Assembly (NCBI GenBank): GCA_017562135.1 | Contig: QEYB01001642.1 | Coordinates: 434,001 to 498,000, forward strand | Direction of reading: 5' to 3' | From: Dipylidium caninum | Taxonomy: Eukaryota; Platyhelminthes; Cestoda; Cyclophyllidea; Dipylidiidae | Length of the DNA: 64,000 nt | In this document: positions 43,898 to 56,557 of the stretch, in pieces | How the letters are laid out: every line of letters begins with the position of its first letter | Numbering within the stretch: position 1 is the first letter of the stretch | Notes under the pieces: model-generated | What the model was told of the DNA's origin: nothing | The model's input: only the letters and a program-made list of their open reading frames with translations | The model's database searches: none | Position numbers and translations under genes: made by a program

Positions 43898-46266
43898 GCG
43901 TTTTAGTTAAATTGCCGAGTTGGTCAGGTCACGAGTTGGAAACATGAACAAAAGGTCAAAACAAATGTGAAACTGCGAAACGTGTGCGAAAAGAGAAGCT
44001 GTCGCATTAGACTCGCCGGAAAGGAGTGGTGCACATGAATACACCACTTTTGTTTCAATATCGGGCCAATCCTAAGGGCAGAAGGATGGGATATGGGTAG
44101 CAGAGTTAATCCCCACCTCGTCGAGAGAAGCGGGCAGTGAATGGGTGAGTTTACTGGACGACTCAAGTTAAAAAGAGCTCCTTCACGCCTCGACAAACAT
44201 CGCGATCGGGGCAGGATATTTGCGAGTCGGTGTTCGGCACTCTGTTTTGTCATTTGCATAAAGACTTATAGAAAATGAATGGACTCCTTTGAAACCAACC
44301 AAAGTTCTGTTACCAAACAATTTGCTGTTCCTCCAAAAATTAATCACCGACGCTCTGTTTTAAAACCTTGCCTACCAAAAATCAGTTCTATCACTTTGAA
44401 GAAAGGCTATTTACTGGTAACCAAGACAATAAACAAATTTTCCTTGATGGTATAAACAAGGAACGCAGAAAAACAAGTGGCTGTTTTTAGTCGGCAACCA
44501 AACTGACCATCGCACTTCGGAGCAGCAGCACACCTTTGCGGCTTCTGTGTCCCCTTGTCATTGGGGAAACATCTTCTCTAAGATGTTGTCAAAGAGGCTT
44601 TCTCCTGCCAGACCTGTCATGTTACCTGGATGGACTGTCAGTATTCAGAGCCCTCTTCTCTCTTAAGAGTATCTTTTAACAAGATTTTAGGAGCCGTTAT
44701 TAAGGTCGCGTGCGTTTGTTTGTGTGTGTTTGTGTCACGCAATCTAGAAAAACGGTTGGCATGGCTTCTGCGCACCCACTTTTGAGCAATTCCTACAGTA
44801 GTGAAATTGGGGAAGAAAAAGCCACGAGAATCTGCTCACTGTTGACTGGGGCCGAGTCTTCGTGGAGCTGACCGAATCATTTGGTATCGCTGGACTCGCC
44901 TGCATTCCTCTTCTTCAAAGTACTGCCGGCAGCGCCTAGGCAGACTGGTGAAATGCGGTGGCAGTAAAACTTTGTCTCAGCAAATAGCAGCGTTGCCGGA
45001 CATTGTGGCGCGGAAGAACAATGGCCTGGGCGGGGAAGCGACTGCACACTGCGGTCAGTTTGGCCGGAATTGCCGATGTTTGCCCAAAAGCACGGTGACC
45101 TTTGCCACTCACTTTTTCGTGTGTCGTCTGTGCTTATTTCGGCAATAAGCCAAGGACTGCCAATTCTTAAGTGTATAAAAATAGCCGGATCGTTTGGGAG
45201 TAAAATTCGCATATGGCGTTCACACATCCACCCGCGTGCAGTTGTGACCCGCTGAATAGAATGCTCGGGAACTATTAGAAGACGGGCTTGTATGAAATTG
45301 TGAATAGCAGCAATCAAGATGGAAATCATCTTGGTTGATAGCAGACCCTAAACTACCACGTCAACTTTGGGGCTTTAGCAGAGGAAAAAATGATTGTTGC
45401 ACTTTTATTTTACTCCAAACTGTCACAAGTCAAGAATGTTGAGCCAGTCGGAGCCACTTACGCTCGTGTAATAAGGGCGGGTGAGAAACGCCGCCTAGAA
45501 CCCGGTTTTACGACGCTATTCATGCTCCGTACGGGTGCGGTACGGAATTTGGAGTGTGGGCCGACGAAAGTCTGGCTATCGGGAGGAGCACAAGGGTGCG
45601 CGGCGCTCGAGTATGTTCCTTCCAGATCACCGACGGCTATCGGTACAAGGCCGGATGCGACCGTTAACACGAACCACTCTGGGCCTCTGGCTGTCAGTCC
45701 AGCCAAGACGGGGGGGGGGCGGAGGGGAGGGTCACCGAATTCTAGAATTACGACATCTGCACAGCAACGCCGACCATGGTTGACACTAAAAAGTCTTAGC
45801 ATGTCTGCCTTGAGAACCGTTTTCCCTATTGTACACATTTCCCCCATCGGGAAGGGTAGGACGCAAACTACAACGGCTTGTGGAATAATGCCTTTAGCGC
45901 AGTGAGACACGCGGTTTGCCAAGAGCTTAGATGCAGAGTGATGGCGCCTCGAGGAGCATAAAGTCCACGAGAGTTTCGCTTCAGGGCATAATACGCTGAC
46001 AAAACCGCCTTAACGCAAGGCACTGAATGCCTGGCAGACGAGGGAGTGCTGGGCTGCAATGGAGCGTTCCAAAGCGCTGCTACCATTCTTACAAGGATAA
46101 TGCACCACCCGAGAATGTGAATGGAGTGACGACAATTCCGAGTAGGTGTCTGTGGAAGCAAAGTGAATGATTTGGAGGAGGGAAGTTGTAAGTATGGCGC
46201 AGTCACAGATGTGAATTTAATGGCTGCGCCCCCAGCTTAAACGTGACTTCATCTCCTCGGAATTTC

Positions 46267-46320
46267 GTCATCTTCATCATCATCGTCGCCGTCGTCGTCG
46301 GCGTCGTCATCATCTCATCG
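46267..46320. repeat. (ATC)n/(GTC)n compound microsatellite
   Basis: Imperfect ATC, GTC and GCC trinucleotides in tandem. Confidence 0.85.
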
Positions 46321-47117
46321 TAGTCAACCCGTCGTCAAAGCGCCCCTAAAAATCAACTAACCAACTTCTCACTTAGTCCACGCATGTGGTTTCTTGGCAT
46401 AATTGCGTAGAAAATTTGGACATAAAAGTGCATATTCGGCCGTTGCACCGAGGAGCACCATACATTTGCTCCCTTGAGTTTAAAAGGGGAGGTGATTAAT
46501 TTCTCCTTTTACCTGTGTTCTTTCTCCCCCAGTTCTTGATGTACTTAGTACGGACTGACAAGGCGGTTGGTACATGTGAGGACGAGTGCAGTCGGGAATA
46601 AATTCTCCTTCGTTCCACAACTTCTCAATGAGACTTATTTGCACCCTGCCCACCGCCCGTGTCGACGCGGTGCCGCAGATTCTAATGGCATTTAGCCCTG
46701 ACAGTTGGTGAAAGGCCTAGCTTTGTCGAGACCCCTTTTGCGTTGACGTGTGTTTAGCATAGACGTGAGAAAGGGTCGTGTCAAATTCTCCAGTCCATGT
46801 TGAGCGTTCAGCATGGCGACTGAGGCTGCTTCCATCAGAACCAGCCGACGGGGTCTTTCGGCTGGAACATGGCACACGCAGTGACTCACGGTGACAGGCG
46901 GTGTGCCAAGACGAAACCGAAGCACGGGCGCAGCACTTGCTGGCGTTTAGCCGCCATCACCAAACGATCACGTGGGCAAGCGAGCAAGCGAACAGAGAAG
47001 CGGAGGAGCTAAGGCCCGGGAATTCGCAACCTCTTCGCCATTCCACCGGTTAAAAGCTTCTACTTGTGAGCAAAAGATGCATTAACCGTTTATTTTAGCC
47101 ATAAAATCCATACACGC

Positions 47118-47393
47118 ATGCCCCTACGTCATATCATCATCTTTTTAGTAGCCCTCGAGTTCGTTGTTGCATATTTAATAAAAGTTCAGTCGTGCGAACT
47201 AATCAGAGGTTTGTCCAACTTAGCGCCGCTCCAGACTGGCCGGGGAAAGGTAGAGACGCTAGGTGAAGGAATTGGCCAAAAGACTTCAATGTCTTACCGA
47301 AGGCCACTTTGCCCGAATGTAGAGACGCTGACCAACACGCTACTTTCATCTGCGCGCAATTTTTTGTCAGCAGATCAGCCACTGGAAAATTGA
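47118..47393 (+). CDS. Possible small secreted protein, 91 residues
   Basis: A good acceptor (CGTTTATTTTAG, AG at 47098-47099) lies 18 bases before the ATG, suggesting a 5' UTR intron or trans-splice site. The first 25 residues, MPLRHIIIFLVALEFVVAYL and what follows, form a clear signal peptide with a likely cut near the Cys at position 26. The remaining 66 residues (for example GLSNLAPLQTGRGK) match no family. GT dinucleotides at 47209 and 47250 could be donors, so the frame may be only the first coding exon. Confidence 0.4.
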   Translation: MPLRHIIIFLVALEFVVAYLIKVQSCELIRGLSNLAPLQTGRGKVETLGEGIGQKTSMSYRRPLCPNVETLTNTLLSSARNFLSADQPLEN

Positions 47394-50300
47394 TGATATT
47401 AAAGTTTAACAAAAGAGAGCATGTGAAGAAAAATGATTGGAAAATTTGACACCTTTTACAGTGACGCTATTTACAATCAGAGAGCAGCAATGACAAACAA
47501 TACTTGCGGCTGCAAGATGACAAACAGAACTATTTACGTCCTCCACACACGAATGTCGCTTGCCTTCTGTGCCACAAATTTCCGAGCCGGAAGAACCGAG
47601 CCCCTGGGGCACGGGGTTCTGAACTACGAGTCCCAGTGGCGCCGACGTTCCGACCGATCAGTAGACGTCTTAAACTTGTGCAAAGCCGTCTAGTGCAGAG
47701 AAGGCTTTGAAGGCTAATCGGAGTTGGCGGATTCTTTCGTTCCCGCAATTAGGGTGTATCAGTCTCTGCGTAAGTGTTACTGGCTTAATTTCACTAGTTA
47801 ATTATATAAGGTGTCCGTAGAAACGGCCATTCACAAGTGCCTCGTCTCCCCGCTCACCTCGGCGCAACTTACTTTTAGACCCGTTGAAACAAATAGGTGG
47901 GAGTAGACGATGAAAATGAGTTAGGCTGAGGGATAATAAGGGAGTCCACTCAAAGCATACTTCCCTGGTGGGTTTTTAACACCACTCCCTCTTCATCGCC
48001 TACTGCTAAGAGGGCTTTGTTTGTCCAGTTTTTAAACTTACCTTGACAATTGAGGGTGCCTGGCGAGGGAGAGAGGAAGAGAATCGTTTATCCAGTCCCT
48101 AATCCGAAATCCCCCTAATTTCCTAGCTCGCAGCCCCGACAGCCACAAGTCCCCTACCCAACAACCTCTTACACATATTAAAAGTTTAAAAAGGACATTT
48201 CAGACCTCCACGCCTGCTTTCTTTCAATCCTCAGAGGTTTGCCAGGGTGGGCTTTGCAAAAGGTTTTACAGGGACAGTGAGGAGCGTGATGCCGCCTCCA
48301 TCGAGTAGTGGTGGAACGGTAGGCGGGCAACACCAACGGACGAAAGTCACTTTGCATGCCCCGCACTTTCAGGGCTGGCAAGTGGAGCCACTCTCGTCTC
48401 TCCCTCACGGCCGGAGGAAAACCATTGCCCGCCTTCGCTGATGGGACCCCATTGGCGACACAGCATCTCTTCAAGCACACTGCCGCGAGTCCACCCACCC
48501 CGCCAGTCTTCAGCCTTCATTAGCCCCATTTATGTGCCCACATGTTTAACTCCGAGGCGGTATTTTACGCAATTCGCGAGCTCATCTGTCTTCCACCTCA
48601 ATGAGGCAAATTCACGTTGCGATCGGACGTATGTGTTACGGTATGATACACCTGATTTTGGGCTAAAGAGAAGTTGAATCCTATTGTTTTGAGTTTAAGC
48701 TGAGGCCACTCTGCCCAAAAGGGGTGTCCGAAGCAAAGTTGCTGTGGAACTCTATCTGCGCTTTAGCTCAATCACTTTGCAAGAGAGTCACTGACATGGG
48801 ATCGACGTGTATGGGTTCAATTCACAACTTAGACGAAATGCTAATCTTAACCTCCCTTTGAGACAACACCAAACGGATGTGTATTAGCACCAGGAACCAA
48901 TTGTTGGGCCTACGGAACACCAGACCAAGTCGGACTAGCGAAAATCACATCTGCATGCTTCTCCGCCTCTCCGGGAGCCTTGGTACCGCCGACTGGCCGA
49001 TTTGTTCGTGCTTGTATGGTGGTTTAATCTCAATAATGTGACTTCTAGCGCTATGCGTGCAAAAGGTGGCGATGTTCATTTGCAATAAAAACTAAGAGAA
49101 AGTTCTCAGGCAACGCCCATGGTACCCAACAATGCTATCCCACTAAGACGAAAAAGACCAGGGCACTATACTCCAACAGACCTGCCGTCAACTTATTTCC
49201 CTATTTGTGCAGCACCCTCATAGTTGGACTGGTTCTGCTTTTCCACAGGATCCTGTCGGGAAGACGCCTGACGCCCTCGGAGGCAGGGTGAAAGGAACTT
49301 GCACCGCCATTAATAACAGGGGCGTCTGGGACGTGGTGCATAACCGACTGAGTCCTTTTAACACTATGGTAGTTTATTTTATTACCCATGCGCGATTTGC
49401 CATCCAAACTGACCGCCATGTCAAGAATAGCGGCTACTGCGGCCAGAGTTGTAACTTCAGCCCAAGGTAGGTGGCGGCTACAGGAATTTTTTTTTTGCGA
49501 AACGCCTGCCGGCGGTTGAGGGCCGCGGATGGGCCAGTAAGAAGGCCGCCTGCGGAGTGAAGGCGACTGGGTGTGCACACCACGTGAGCAAGGTTTCCAA
49601 GGACAGCAGCCTTCTCTTACCCTGAAAATTTGAGGCATGATGGAGGAATCTGCAGGACTTCTATGCAGAAGTGCGGCGAGTCTCAAAGTCCGTGTTGGAT
49701 GACGAGGACGACTTCAACTGTCCCGACTCGAATATCTTGCTTTGCACGTAGACTACGTTATAAACTAATTTTTATACTTGGAAGGCATAATTCAACACTT
49801 GCCAACCCGCTATGACCTTGCAAACCTTTATTCGTATCTCGTCTCGTTGGGATGCAGGTCGAAAACCTTAAGACCCGAAAACAAAGCGCAACGCGGCTGT
49901 CCTTGTGCTCTGCAAATGGCAAAACTATTGTGAGTGCCTCGGTCAATCTACGAATGTCTTTACAGCTACGCCCAATCAGGCCATTTTCGATAACGTCGGA
50001 ATTTTGTTATGCAGTCCACGTTCTTCAGCGAGATGGCTCAGATGAGGGAGTTTGCACAGCCCAGCCGCTAGTCCACATCGGTGGGCTGTTTATTCTCGAC
50101 TGTGAGTGCGCCTAAAGGGCCAGCTCGGCCTTGGCCCGCGGCGGTTGAGGCGTGATAACCGTGTCTAGTGCCCATACGAGTCTGTAATAGATGGAAGGGA
50201 GTTAATTGTTTCGCAAGACAACGGTTAATAGGCTAGCGACCGTTTTGGGAACTTGCGTGGTATCGTGAGAGCGGTTTAGGAAAACTTTTTTCGCCTTGTG

Positions 50301-53042
50301 GCAAAATGACTACAAAGAGTTAAGGTGTTCAAGGAAAAACAATGTTGAGTCTACTTACAGTCGGATTAAGAAGCAGGAGAACCCACAGCTCCGCCGACGA
50401 CACAGCGCACGACGTCGTCGTATAGAATGAAATCATCACCAACAAACTCTTTCCATAGTCTCTAATAACGACGCATCTTGATGAAGCAGTCTATAAGGGA
50501 AATGAGCAATGACAGAGGCGTTGAAACCCGCGGAAGTGAGTGGCGCAGAAGGTGGAGCAACTTTCACAGAGATTTCAGCCAGGTGCAAGGGCAATGTGTG
50601 CTCTGGATGCACATGCCAGAATGTGCGATCTAACGCGACAGACCAACTGGGAGGCAGCCACTGTGGCTGCCTGAAAGGACTGCAAGTTCATGATGCTCAT
50701 CCGTGCTCATCTCCTCCGAAACTCCTTGCTCATACACTTCATGGAAGGGACTGTTGTTGTCGAGGTCAATGTTGCCTCACCCGTCTACATCTTTTGAGTC
50801 CTCCACGTCGCCGCGAGCGAGCCGGGGGAAGGGGGGGCAACTTGGTCTGTCGATTGCTTTCCAGACCCCTTTCGCTGCGCCTCAGTGGTGCTGATACGAC
50901 CCGCACCGCTGCGCCAAGAATGACCTCGAGCCCTGGGGTTATCCTTATGCGGCACAGCAATGCCACTTGCCCTTAGTGAACTCAAATCTTCCAAAATGAC
51001 ACCCCTCTAAAACTTGTTTTCCGGGAAGCCGTTTGCTGGCCGACTCAGAAGTGACCCAAACGCTTTTTGAATTGGGGAATAAAAGGGCTCTCCTGAGCAG
51101 AGAAGGAACGGTAATCGGGTAAAAATTACGAATTCATCGGGACCGTCACCAGTAAACAAAGTTTTGCCCTCCAGCCAGTCGCATTCAGTTGGTGCAATTT
51201 TGTGTGAGTTCTCCGACCAACCAATTGGCATGCGTCTAAATAGCTTTGCCATGATAACAGGTTTCCGTTTTTAACACATCTGTTTTTACAAAATTGTGCT
51301 ACCGGGGTGTGTTGTATAATTTGTCATATTTTATGGGTTGGTGGGCTACTTCTAATGCGCACTTTGTGAGAATAGCTCTTGCGCGTGAGAAAGAAGGGAG
51401 TTTGGAATTTCGTCTAGCCTGGTCCTTCAACGCAATCAGGGTTAAGGAGACTTTGACGAGATCCCTGCGGAAAGTTTCCCTCAGGTGAGGACACCCGTGC
51501 GCGGCTGAGCCTGAAGGGAGAACAGCTTAGTGGGCTTTACGGGTTTATTCCAAATACTTCGCTCCAAATCCAAACGGTTCGTCAAATCTTTTGAGAGTGG
51601 AGGCCGCCAGTCTGCGACTTTGAGATTCGGAAAGCTTGAGGTCCTTCAAAGTTCCATTGACATTCACTGACACGTACGGTGAGTTCATTGGCACCATTCA
51701 CTCTATCTGCGCCTCAACTTAGCGACCTGGCTTTAAAATGGGATCTGCAATGCCTCGGTCCTCCTTCGTGTTGGCGACTTTCTCCATTTGCACTAGTGAT
51801 TAATTCAGGAAAGTACCACAGTGGCAGTTCTGAGTAAATCCATACATTTTTCTCTCAAAATGTCAAAACGTCACGCCACGAGCGAGCGAAGGGGCTGGTG
51901 GCAAAGGTGTTCCTCCCCGATTTATCTACACTTTAATTTTCTGTTCACAGAACATTAGGACGCTTCCTCCAACCTCCAACTGTGTAATATTTTATAAAAA
52001 AAGGCAACTCACGCTTCCTGATTGTCACTTGGCACCTAAGGTGTGGCACTCACATGTTTAAAGCACATAATTATGAGGTTAAACGACACCCGTAACCGGC
52101 ATACTTGAGATGACGTTTAGCTTAGGAAGAGGCGGTTACCATTGGTTCTAACTCTCAACTTAGGTGCGGTTCCACTTCTTTTGTGGGCTAATTTGAACAC
52201 AGATCGCTTCGTTACTGCGGTAATTATGTGGAATTACCCACGCGTGGAAGTAAACTGAGGGACACGGAACGATCTGGCCGAGGCTGTGAATGCCCTAGTC
52301 TCACTACCGAGGCGCCTCCAGCTCTAGAAATGCCTCGCGGTCCAGCCGGTCGCTGGAAGTAGGACTACTAGGTGGCAGAGCTCTCTCTATCTCTCTCCCT
52401 CTCTCCTTCCTGGCAGCTTCGTAACACCCCGGTGACGTCGACATCAAGTCCTACGTGTCCCATGCACTTCTCTGGAGAGAGCTACAAGAAGTCGAATTTG
52501 TGTGGACCAGATGATTTATTTGTTCCCGAGTAAGCTATATCCTTGGCGGAGTTAGGTTCTGACGGCGTCCTCTGCAAGGAAAGGAAGGCATGAGTATTTT
52601 AACATGCATGAGAATGCCATGTCTCAAGAAATTCTCTCCGTTCTGCAAACGGCGTTGTACAGTCTTCCGCTGACTACCGATCCTGGGGTGTGTGTGTCGG
52701 CCCTCCCGTTTCATTACTCTGCGCCTGAGGCTTCGTGGTAAAGTGGCTATTTTGAAAAGTGTGTCGTGCATGGTCGAGCCACGCAATCACCGAGCTAGGA
52801 CTCGCACTTTTGGGCCCACACCCCATTCGCCGCAGGTTTGCCTAGGTCTTCCCATAAAAGGTGAGCTTTCTTGACCTGCCAAGTATACTTAGCAGTCGTC
52901 CGAAATGTAAAAGATGCCCCCTCGCCCCTGCATTGGGACCGGTTTTCTGGCCTCCACCATACATTATGCGCCAACGCTTGGCCCCATGGCAATGGAGGCA
53001 CTACGCTTGAAAGCGAGGGTATTTACAGTGATATTTCGGCGC
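47394..53042. other. Interval with no secure gene
   Basis: A plus frame at 47433-47693 has two N-glycosylation sites and an acceptor inside it (CCTTTTACAG, 47461), but its phase does not fit the signal-peptide exon upstream. A Cys-rich frame at 50509-50976 contains CKGNVCSGCTCQN, which spaces cysteines like a metallothionein, yet extends into low-complexity sequence. Neither is firm. A pyrimidine (CT) tract lies at about 52380-52410. Confidence 0.4.
52515..52520 (-). terminator. Possible poly(A) signal of the Cys/Gly-rich gene
   Basis: The nearest minus-strand AATAAA after the Cys/Gly-rich gene is about 520 bases past its stop codon. The distance makes the assignment tentative. Confidence 0.25.
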
Positions 53043-54070
53043 TTAGCAGCAGCAGCAACTGGTTCTCCCGCAGTTGTAGAGACGGGGACCGCAACCCACT
53101 TGGATGCCGCAGCCGCAGCCGCAGCTCGGACGACAGCAGCAGCAGCAACACGAACCGCAGCAGGAGTTATGGCCGCACCTGAATAACCAAGTTTTAATGA
53201 GGTTGTTTCGTGTATAGACTCTAGTTTATTTCAAGTGGATTTATAAAAAGCGATGAAACTAGCAAGGAGATGAATGAAAAGACTTTTTGTTTAACTGTTT
53301 TTGACTATGGACGTCTTCCGGTTTACTTGCACTGACAAATCATGTTATAATTGCTAGAAAACCTATTTTTGTATCCAGGGGGAGGTACTATGAGGGTGGT
53401 TAATAGAGGCCGCGCCACACTTACCCTCCCCCGCCACAGCCGCAACCGCCTCCGCCGAACTGTCCACAGCCGCAGCCACATCCGCCCATTCCATAGCCGC
53501 CGCCGCAGCAGCCATTACAACCGCAACAACCAGAGGGACTGCAGCAGCATCCGTGGCTGAAAAACAACAAGTAGGGCGTCATCTTTAAGGTCGTAGCGGT
53601 GGCAGACGAGGAGTTGCACTGCGGCTGAACCATAACCAGATTGGCGCAGCAGCAGAGGTGGTGTGACCACCACTTTAGGGAGATATAGAGAGAAGCCGAA
53701 TCAACCAAGTTTTCGCACTGCTCAGAGAATGCATGCTATCATAAGGATGGTCTCGTTGGTGATTGCGATTCTGTTTCAGGCTAGCAAATTTAAAGGTAAA
53801 CCTAAAATGATGCCGATGTAATGGGGCTTGTGGAGGCACAGAGGGAAACATAGGGAACTGCTATAACCGTCTCGTCAAACGGACAGACGTTAAGGAGCAA
53901 AGGTCGTTATCTGCGAGGTCTCGGATCATCCTCGGGATGACATTTGCGTACTTACCCAAAGTGCAAATTAACGGGGTAGAGTAGAGTAAGGGTTGGCGTG
54001 TTTCTACGCTCTTCATACAAAGTCATCCAGCAAATAGACAAGAGGAGGGAGAGCAATTCGCTTACCACAT
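53043..54070 (-). CDS. Cys/Gly-rich 90-residue protein, three exons
   Basis: Three minus-strand exons join in phase. The first, 54070-54066, is only ATGTG before donor GTAAGC; then come 53556-53425 (acceptor TGTTTTTCAG, donor GTAAGTG) and 53178-53043 (acceptor TTATTCAG, stop TAA). The 273 bases give 90 residues, of which I count 32 Cys and 30 Gly. It begins MCHGCCCSPSGCCGCNGCC, continues with CGCGCG runs and ends TSCCCC. There is no hydrophobic signal, so it is probably intracellular or structural. Composition resembles keratin-associated, cornified-envelope or insect CGP sperm proteins, but no orthology is claimed. The plus strand of the same DNA reads as poly-Ala and is a shadow. A TATA-like box lies about 50 bases upstream. 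Phase agreement at both junctions and Cys/Gly composition on both sides of intron 2 support it. Confidence 0.65.
53729..53795 (+). CDS. Candidate signal-peptide exon
   Basis: ATG begins a 22-codon hydrophobic peptide (MHAIIRMVSLVIAILFQA..) that ends at a donor, AAAG|GTAAAC, in phase 1. It lies inside the first intron of the Cys/Gly-rich gene on the opposite strand. No downstream exon could be joined, so it may be chance. Confidence 0.2.
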
Positions 54071-54120
54071 GTTGAATTTACGTGAGGCTCGTAAGGTTAT
54101 CCGGAACTGGGACGACCTGC

Positions 54121-54130
54121 CTTTAAATAC
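54121..54130 (-). promoter_or_regulatory. TATA-like box of the Cys/Gly-rich gene
   Basis: GTATTTAAAG on the minus strand lies 51 bases upstream of the start codon, a position consistent with a TATA box and a short 5' UTR of about 25 bases. Confidence 0.45.
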
Positions 54131-56340
54131 TCCAAGAACTTCGCAATTCGACTTTACCTTTTTCTTAAGGTGACGTTTTAGTTGCGCTGCAGAAGGTGCG
54201 CAGTTGGGCAGAGTCGCTGTACCCTCAAAGGCAATTTGTGCCTTCGCCTCTTCTCTGTAATTATTAAAACATCCAAATCGCAGAGCTTTTCGTGTTGGGT
54301 TGACAAATTTAGTGGCTTACGCCAACTCTGAGGGAAGGTGACAAAGCGCCAGCACTTCGGAGCTAATAAGTCGCGAGATCCGCTGGTGTCTGGTGCTAGC
54401 GAATAAAGACGCTGTGGGTCCCCTTCTCTGCCTTACCGACCATTGCAGCAACTGTGGTCATGAGTAAATCGAATCACCTGAACCTGGGGGCCCATGCGAC
54501 TTATTCACACTTCTCGGTAACAGGATGTGATTCTGCATTCTTAATTGAGTCCGAAATGAGTCGTTAGGGTGCGTGAAAGACACACTGATCAACCTCCGAC
54601 GGAGCGGAGCGGAGAAACTGCTCCCTGTGTGTAGGAATGCGGCTGCGGAGAGCAGAGAGCCTCCCTCGTCATGGACGTGTCACCTTGGCCAATACACCCG
54701 CGAAAAGGACATTCAGTTCCACACGTTTCATACCAATTTCTAACAGCAGGAAGTAAAATAAATTGAGCGAGACGGTAGGCGACTTATGCTGTGCACTTCC
54801 TCAACCGCCCCTCCTAAATAAACTTTTCTCCCTTCCTCATATGCCATCAGGTGGTGCAAAAGCGCGTTTTTTCGTGAAACCAGTTGTCTCGCCTCCGGCA
54901 CCAGAGCTCGCCGCACATAGTAAGGGGGAATTTTTGCGCTCCACTTGCGGCAGCACCGACTGAGAAACATACGGCCTGGTGGAAAGGTGAAATTTAAAGC
55001 ATCAACCAGACCAACTTCCCTCAAACGACTCGCCCAAACCAGCCCCTCGGAACGAGAGTTTTGGGGGATAAATTGGGTAAAATACCAAAATTCGCGCATC
55101 CCGGGGCAGTCGTTTGTTTGTGAATCTGTTCTCGTTTTTATGTGACGTTAGATGGTCCTTACTCAACTTTCGACACCTCGCGAAAGCGTAACTTTTAGGT
55201 ACAAAGGGCACATCTCGATGATGTTCACGACAACCACCACCGACATGTCCTTGACGGGACAAGTTAGAAACTCTTTTGTGCCAGCCTAATAGAACATGAC
55301 CGGTGTAAATACTTGACTTTATAGACCAACTTTGTTATGTCTCGCCTAGTTTGTCCAATTTTCAGTCACCGTGGTACAGTAAGACGATTACGGAGCGTGG
55401 CAGCCGAAGCGAAGCAGCTCTCTTTCATGGAAAGGTCAGGAAAAATTTCGGCTTGGCGCACAATTATGTTTAAGGATGTGCATTTGTGGGTGCGAATCGT
55501 AGGTATGTGCACATATGACTTGAGTTTTTTTAAGAAATTGAGTGTAGATTTCGCCATAATCTGTTCTACGCACATGCGATGGACCTCGCTCAAGTACGGC
55601 CAAACTACGGGTCCTTTGAAGGCGCGGATTCTGTTCGTATGAGGTTCTCAACATCTTCTCGAAATTCACGGTACCAAACGTGCATGGAGACAATTGCGAC
55701 GGACCTGCTGGTGCCTCCCACATATTTCGTAGAGACTGGCTTCTCGCAGCTTTTCTTTTCAACACATGCGAGAGTTACATAAAAAACGATCCCCACCCTT
55801 CACATCCGCGAATATCGTCTGTTAATTAGGTGGCTTCAAACTATGACCTCAACCAAGTGCATGGCGGACATTGGCTACGATCGAGAGAAAGGCGTCGCAG
55901 ACAAACTCCCTCAATGATTCCCTTAAAGCCACGTAACTGGAAGTTATATGAAGCGCCCATTGGAAGAACGCCAAACCGCCACCTCTTCTTCGTCCTCCTC
56001 AAGAGTGGCCACTCATTGACCGCGTTTCGCCGCACCAGAAGGCCGCACCTCGCACTCTCCATCCCCGAGCACAGCTGTCATTTAGCTGCTGATGAAAGCT
56101 GAGCTAAGTGTCTGCGGTCTTCTTTCCTCTACAACACTAACCACAGAGACAGACAGCGGATCGTTCGAATTGAGCCTCTTCTCAAGCGTGCAAGCGCCTT
56201 GCCGAGGCAGTTGTCGACCCACCCAGGCCGGCCAACGTGGCACGAGTCGCCTGCTGAATTCCGGTGTCGACGAAGTGGCGAGATAACCAGATTGCACAGC
56301 GACGACCACGGTAACAACGACCGCGTCGCCACCACACAGA
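54131..56340. other. Interval without a supported gene
   Basis: Frames on both strands (for example 54740-55099 minus and 55337-55642 plus) have no recognisable motifs. The right end, adjacent to the 18S fragment, may contain ITS1-derived sequence, but I see no 5.8S rRNA. Confidence 0.4.
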
Positions 56341-56357
56341 CACACAAATAGAACGCG

Positions 56358-56415
<58 letters not shown>

Positions 56416-56511
56416 AATGATTAAGTTCGGTCGTCTTCTCAGCGCCTGCTGGACGATCCCCTCTCGGCGAGCGTCACAATGGCACCGATCCAAGGACCTT
56501 ACTAAACCATT

Positions 56512-56557
<46 letters not shown>

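Larger units (their letters stand above)
40894..47090. other. Long interval without a supported gene
   Basis: Several frames over 100 codons occur, but those at 45390-45905 and 45458-45922 are open on both strands over the same GC-rich bases, a sign of composition rather than coding. An acceptor TTCTTTCCAG at 43048 leads into a Ser-rich frame (MSPDTLSLRRLHAPSSSG) that could be an isolated exon. The minus frame at 43496-43897 is listed separately. Confidence 0.4.

Noticed and set aside
45390..45922. Two long frames, 171 codons plus and 154 codons minus
   Set aside because: They overlap almost completely on opposite strands in GC-rich DNA and neither shows a domain, signal or splice site, so base composition explains them.
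48750..48835. tRNA-like stretch (TAGCTCAATC...GGGTTCAATTC)
   Set aside because: The box words resemble tRNA A and B boxes, but the T-arm and acceptor stems do not pair. It could be a tRNA-derived SINE relic, which I cannot support.
49852..50115. Frame with LCSANGKTI...LQLRPIRPFSI, reminiscent of a gypsy-type protease block
   Set aside because: Only one weak similarity, no reverse transcriptase or LTRs nearby.
52871..53186. Plus-strand Ala/Ser-rich frames
   Set aside because: They are the antisense of the Cys-coding third exon of the minus-strand Cys/Gly-rich gene; GCA/GCC runs are TGC/GGC complements.
54740..55099. 119-codon minus frame
   Set aside because: No domain, signal or splice evidence; overlapping frames are open on the other strand.
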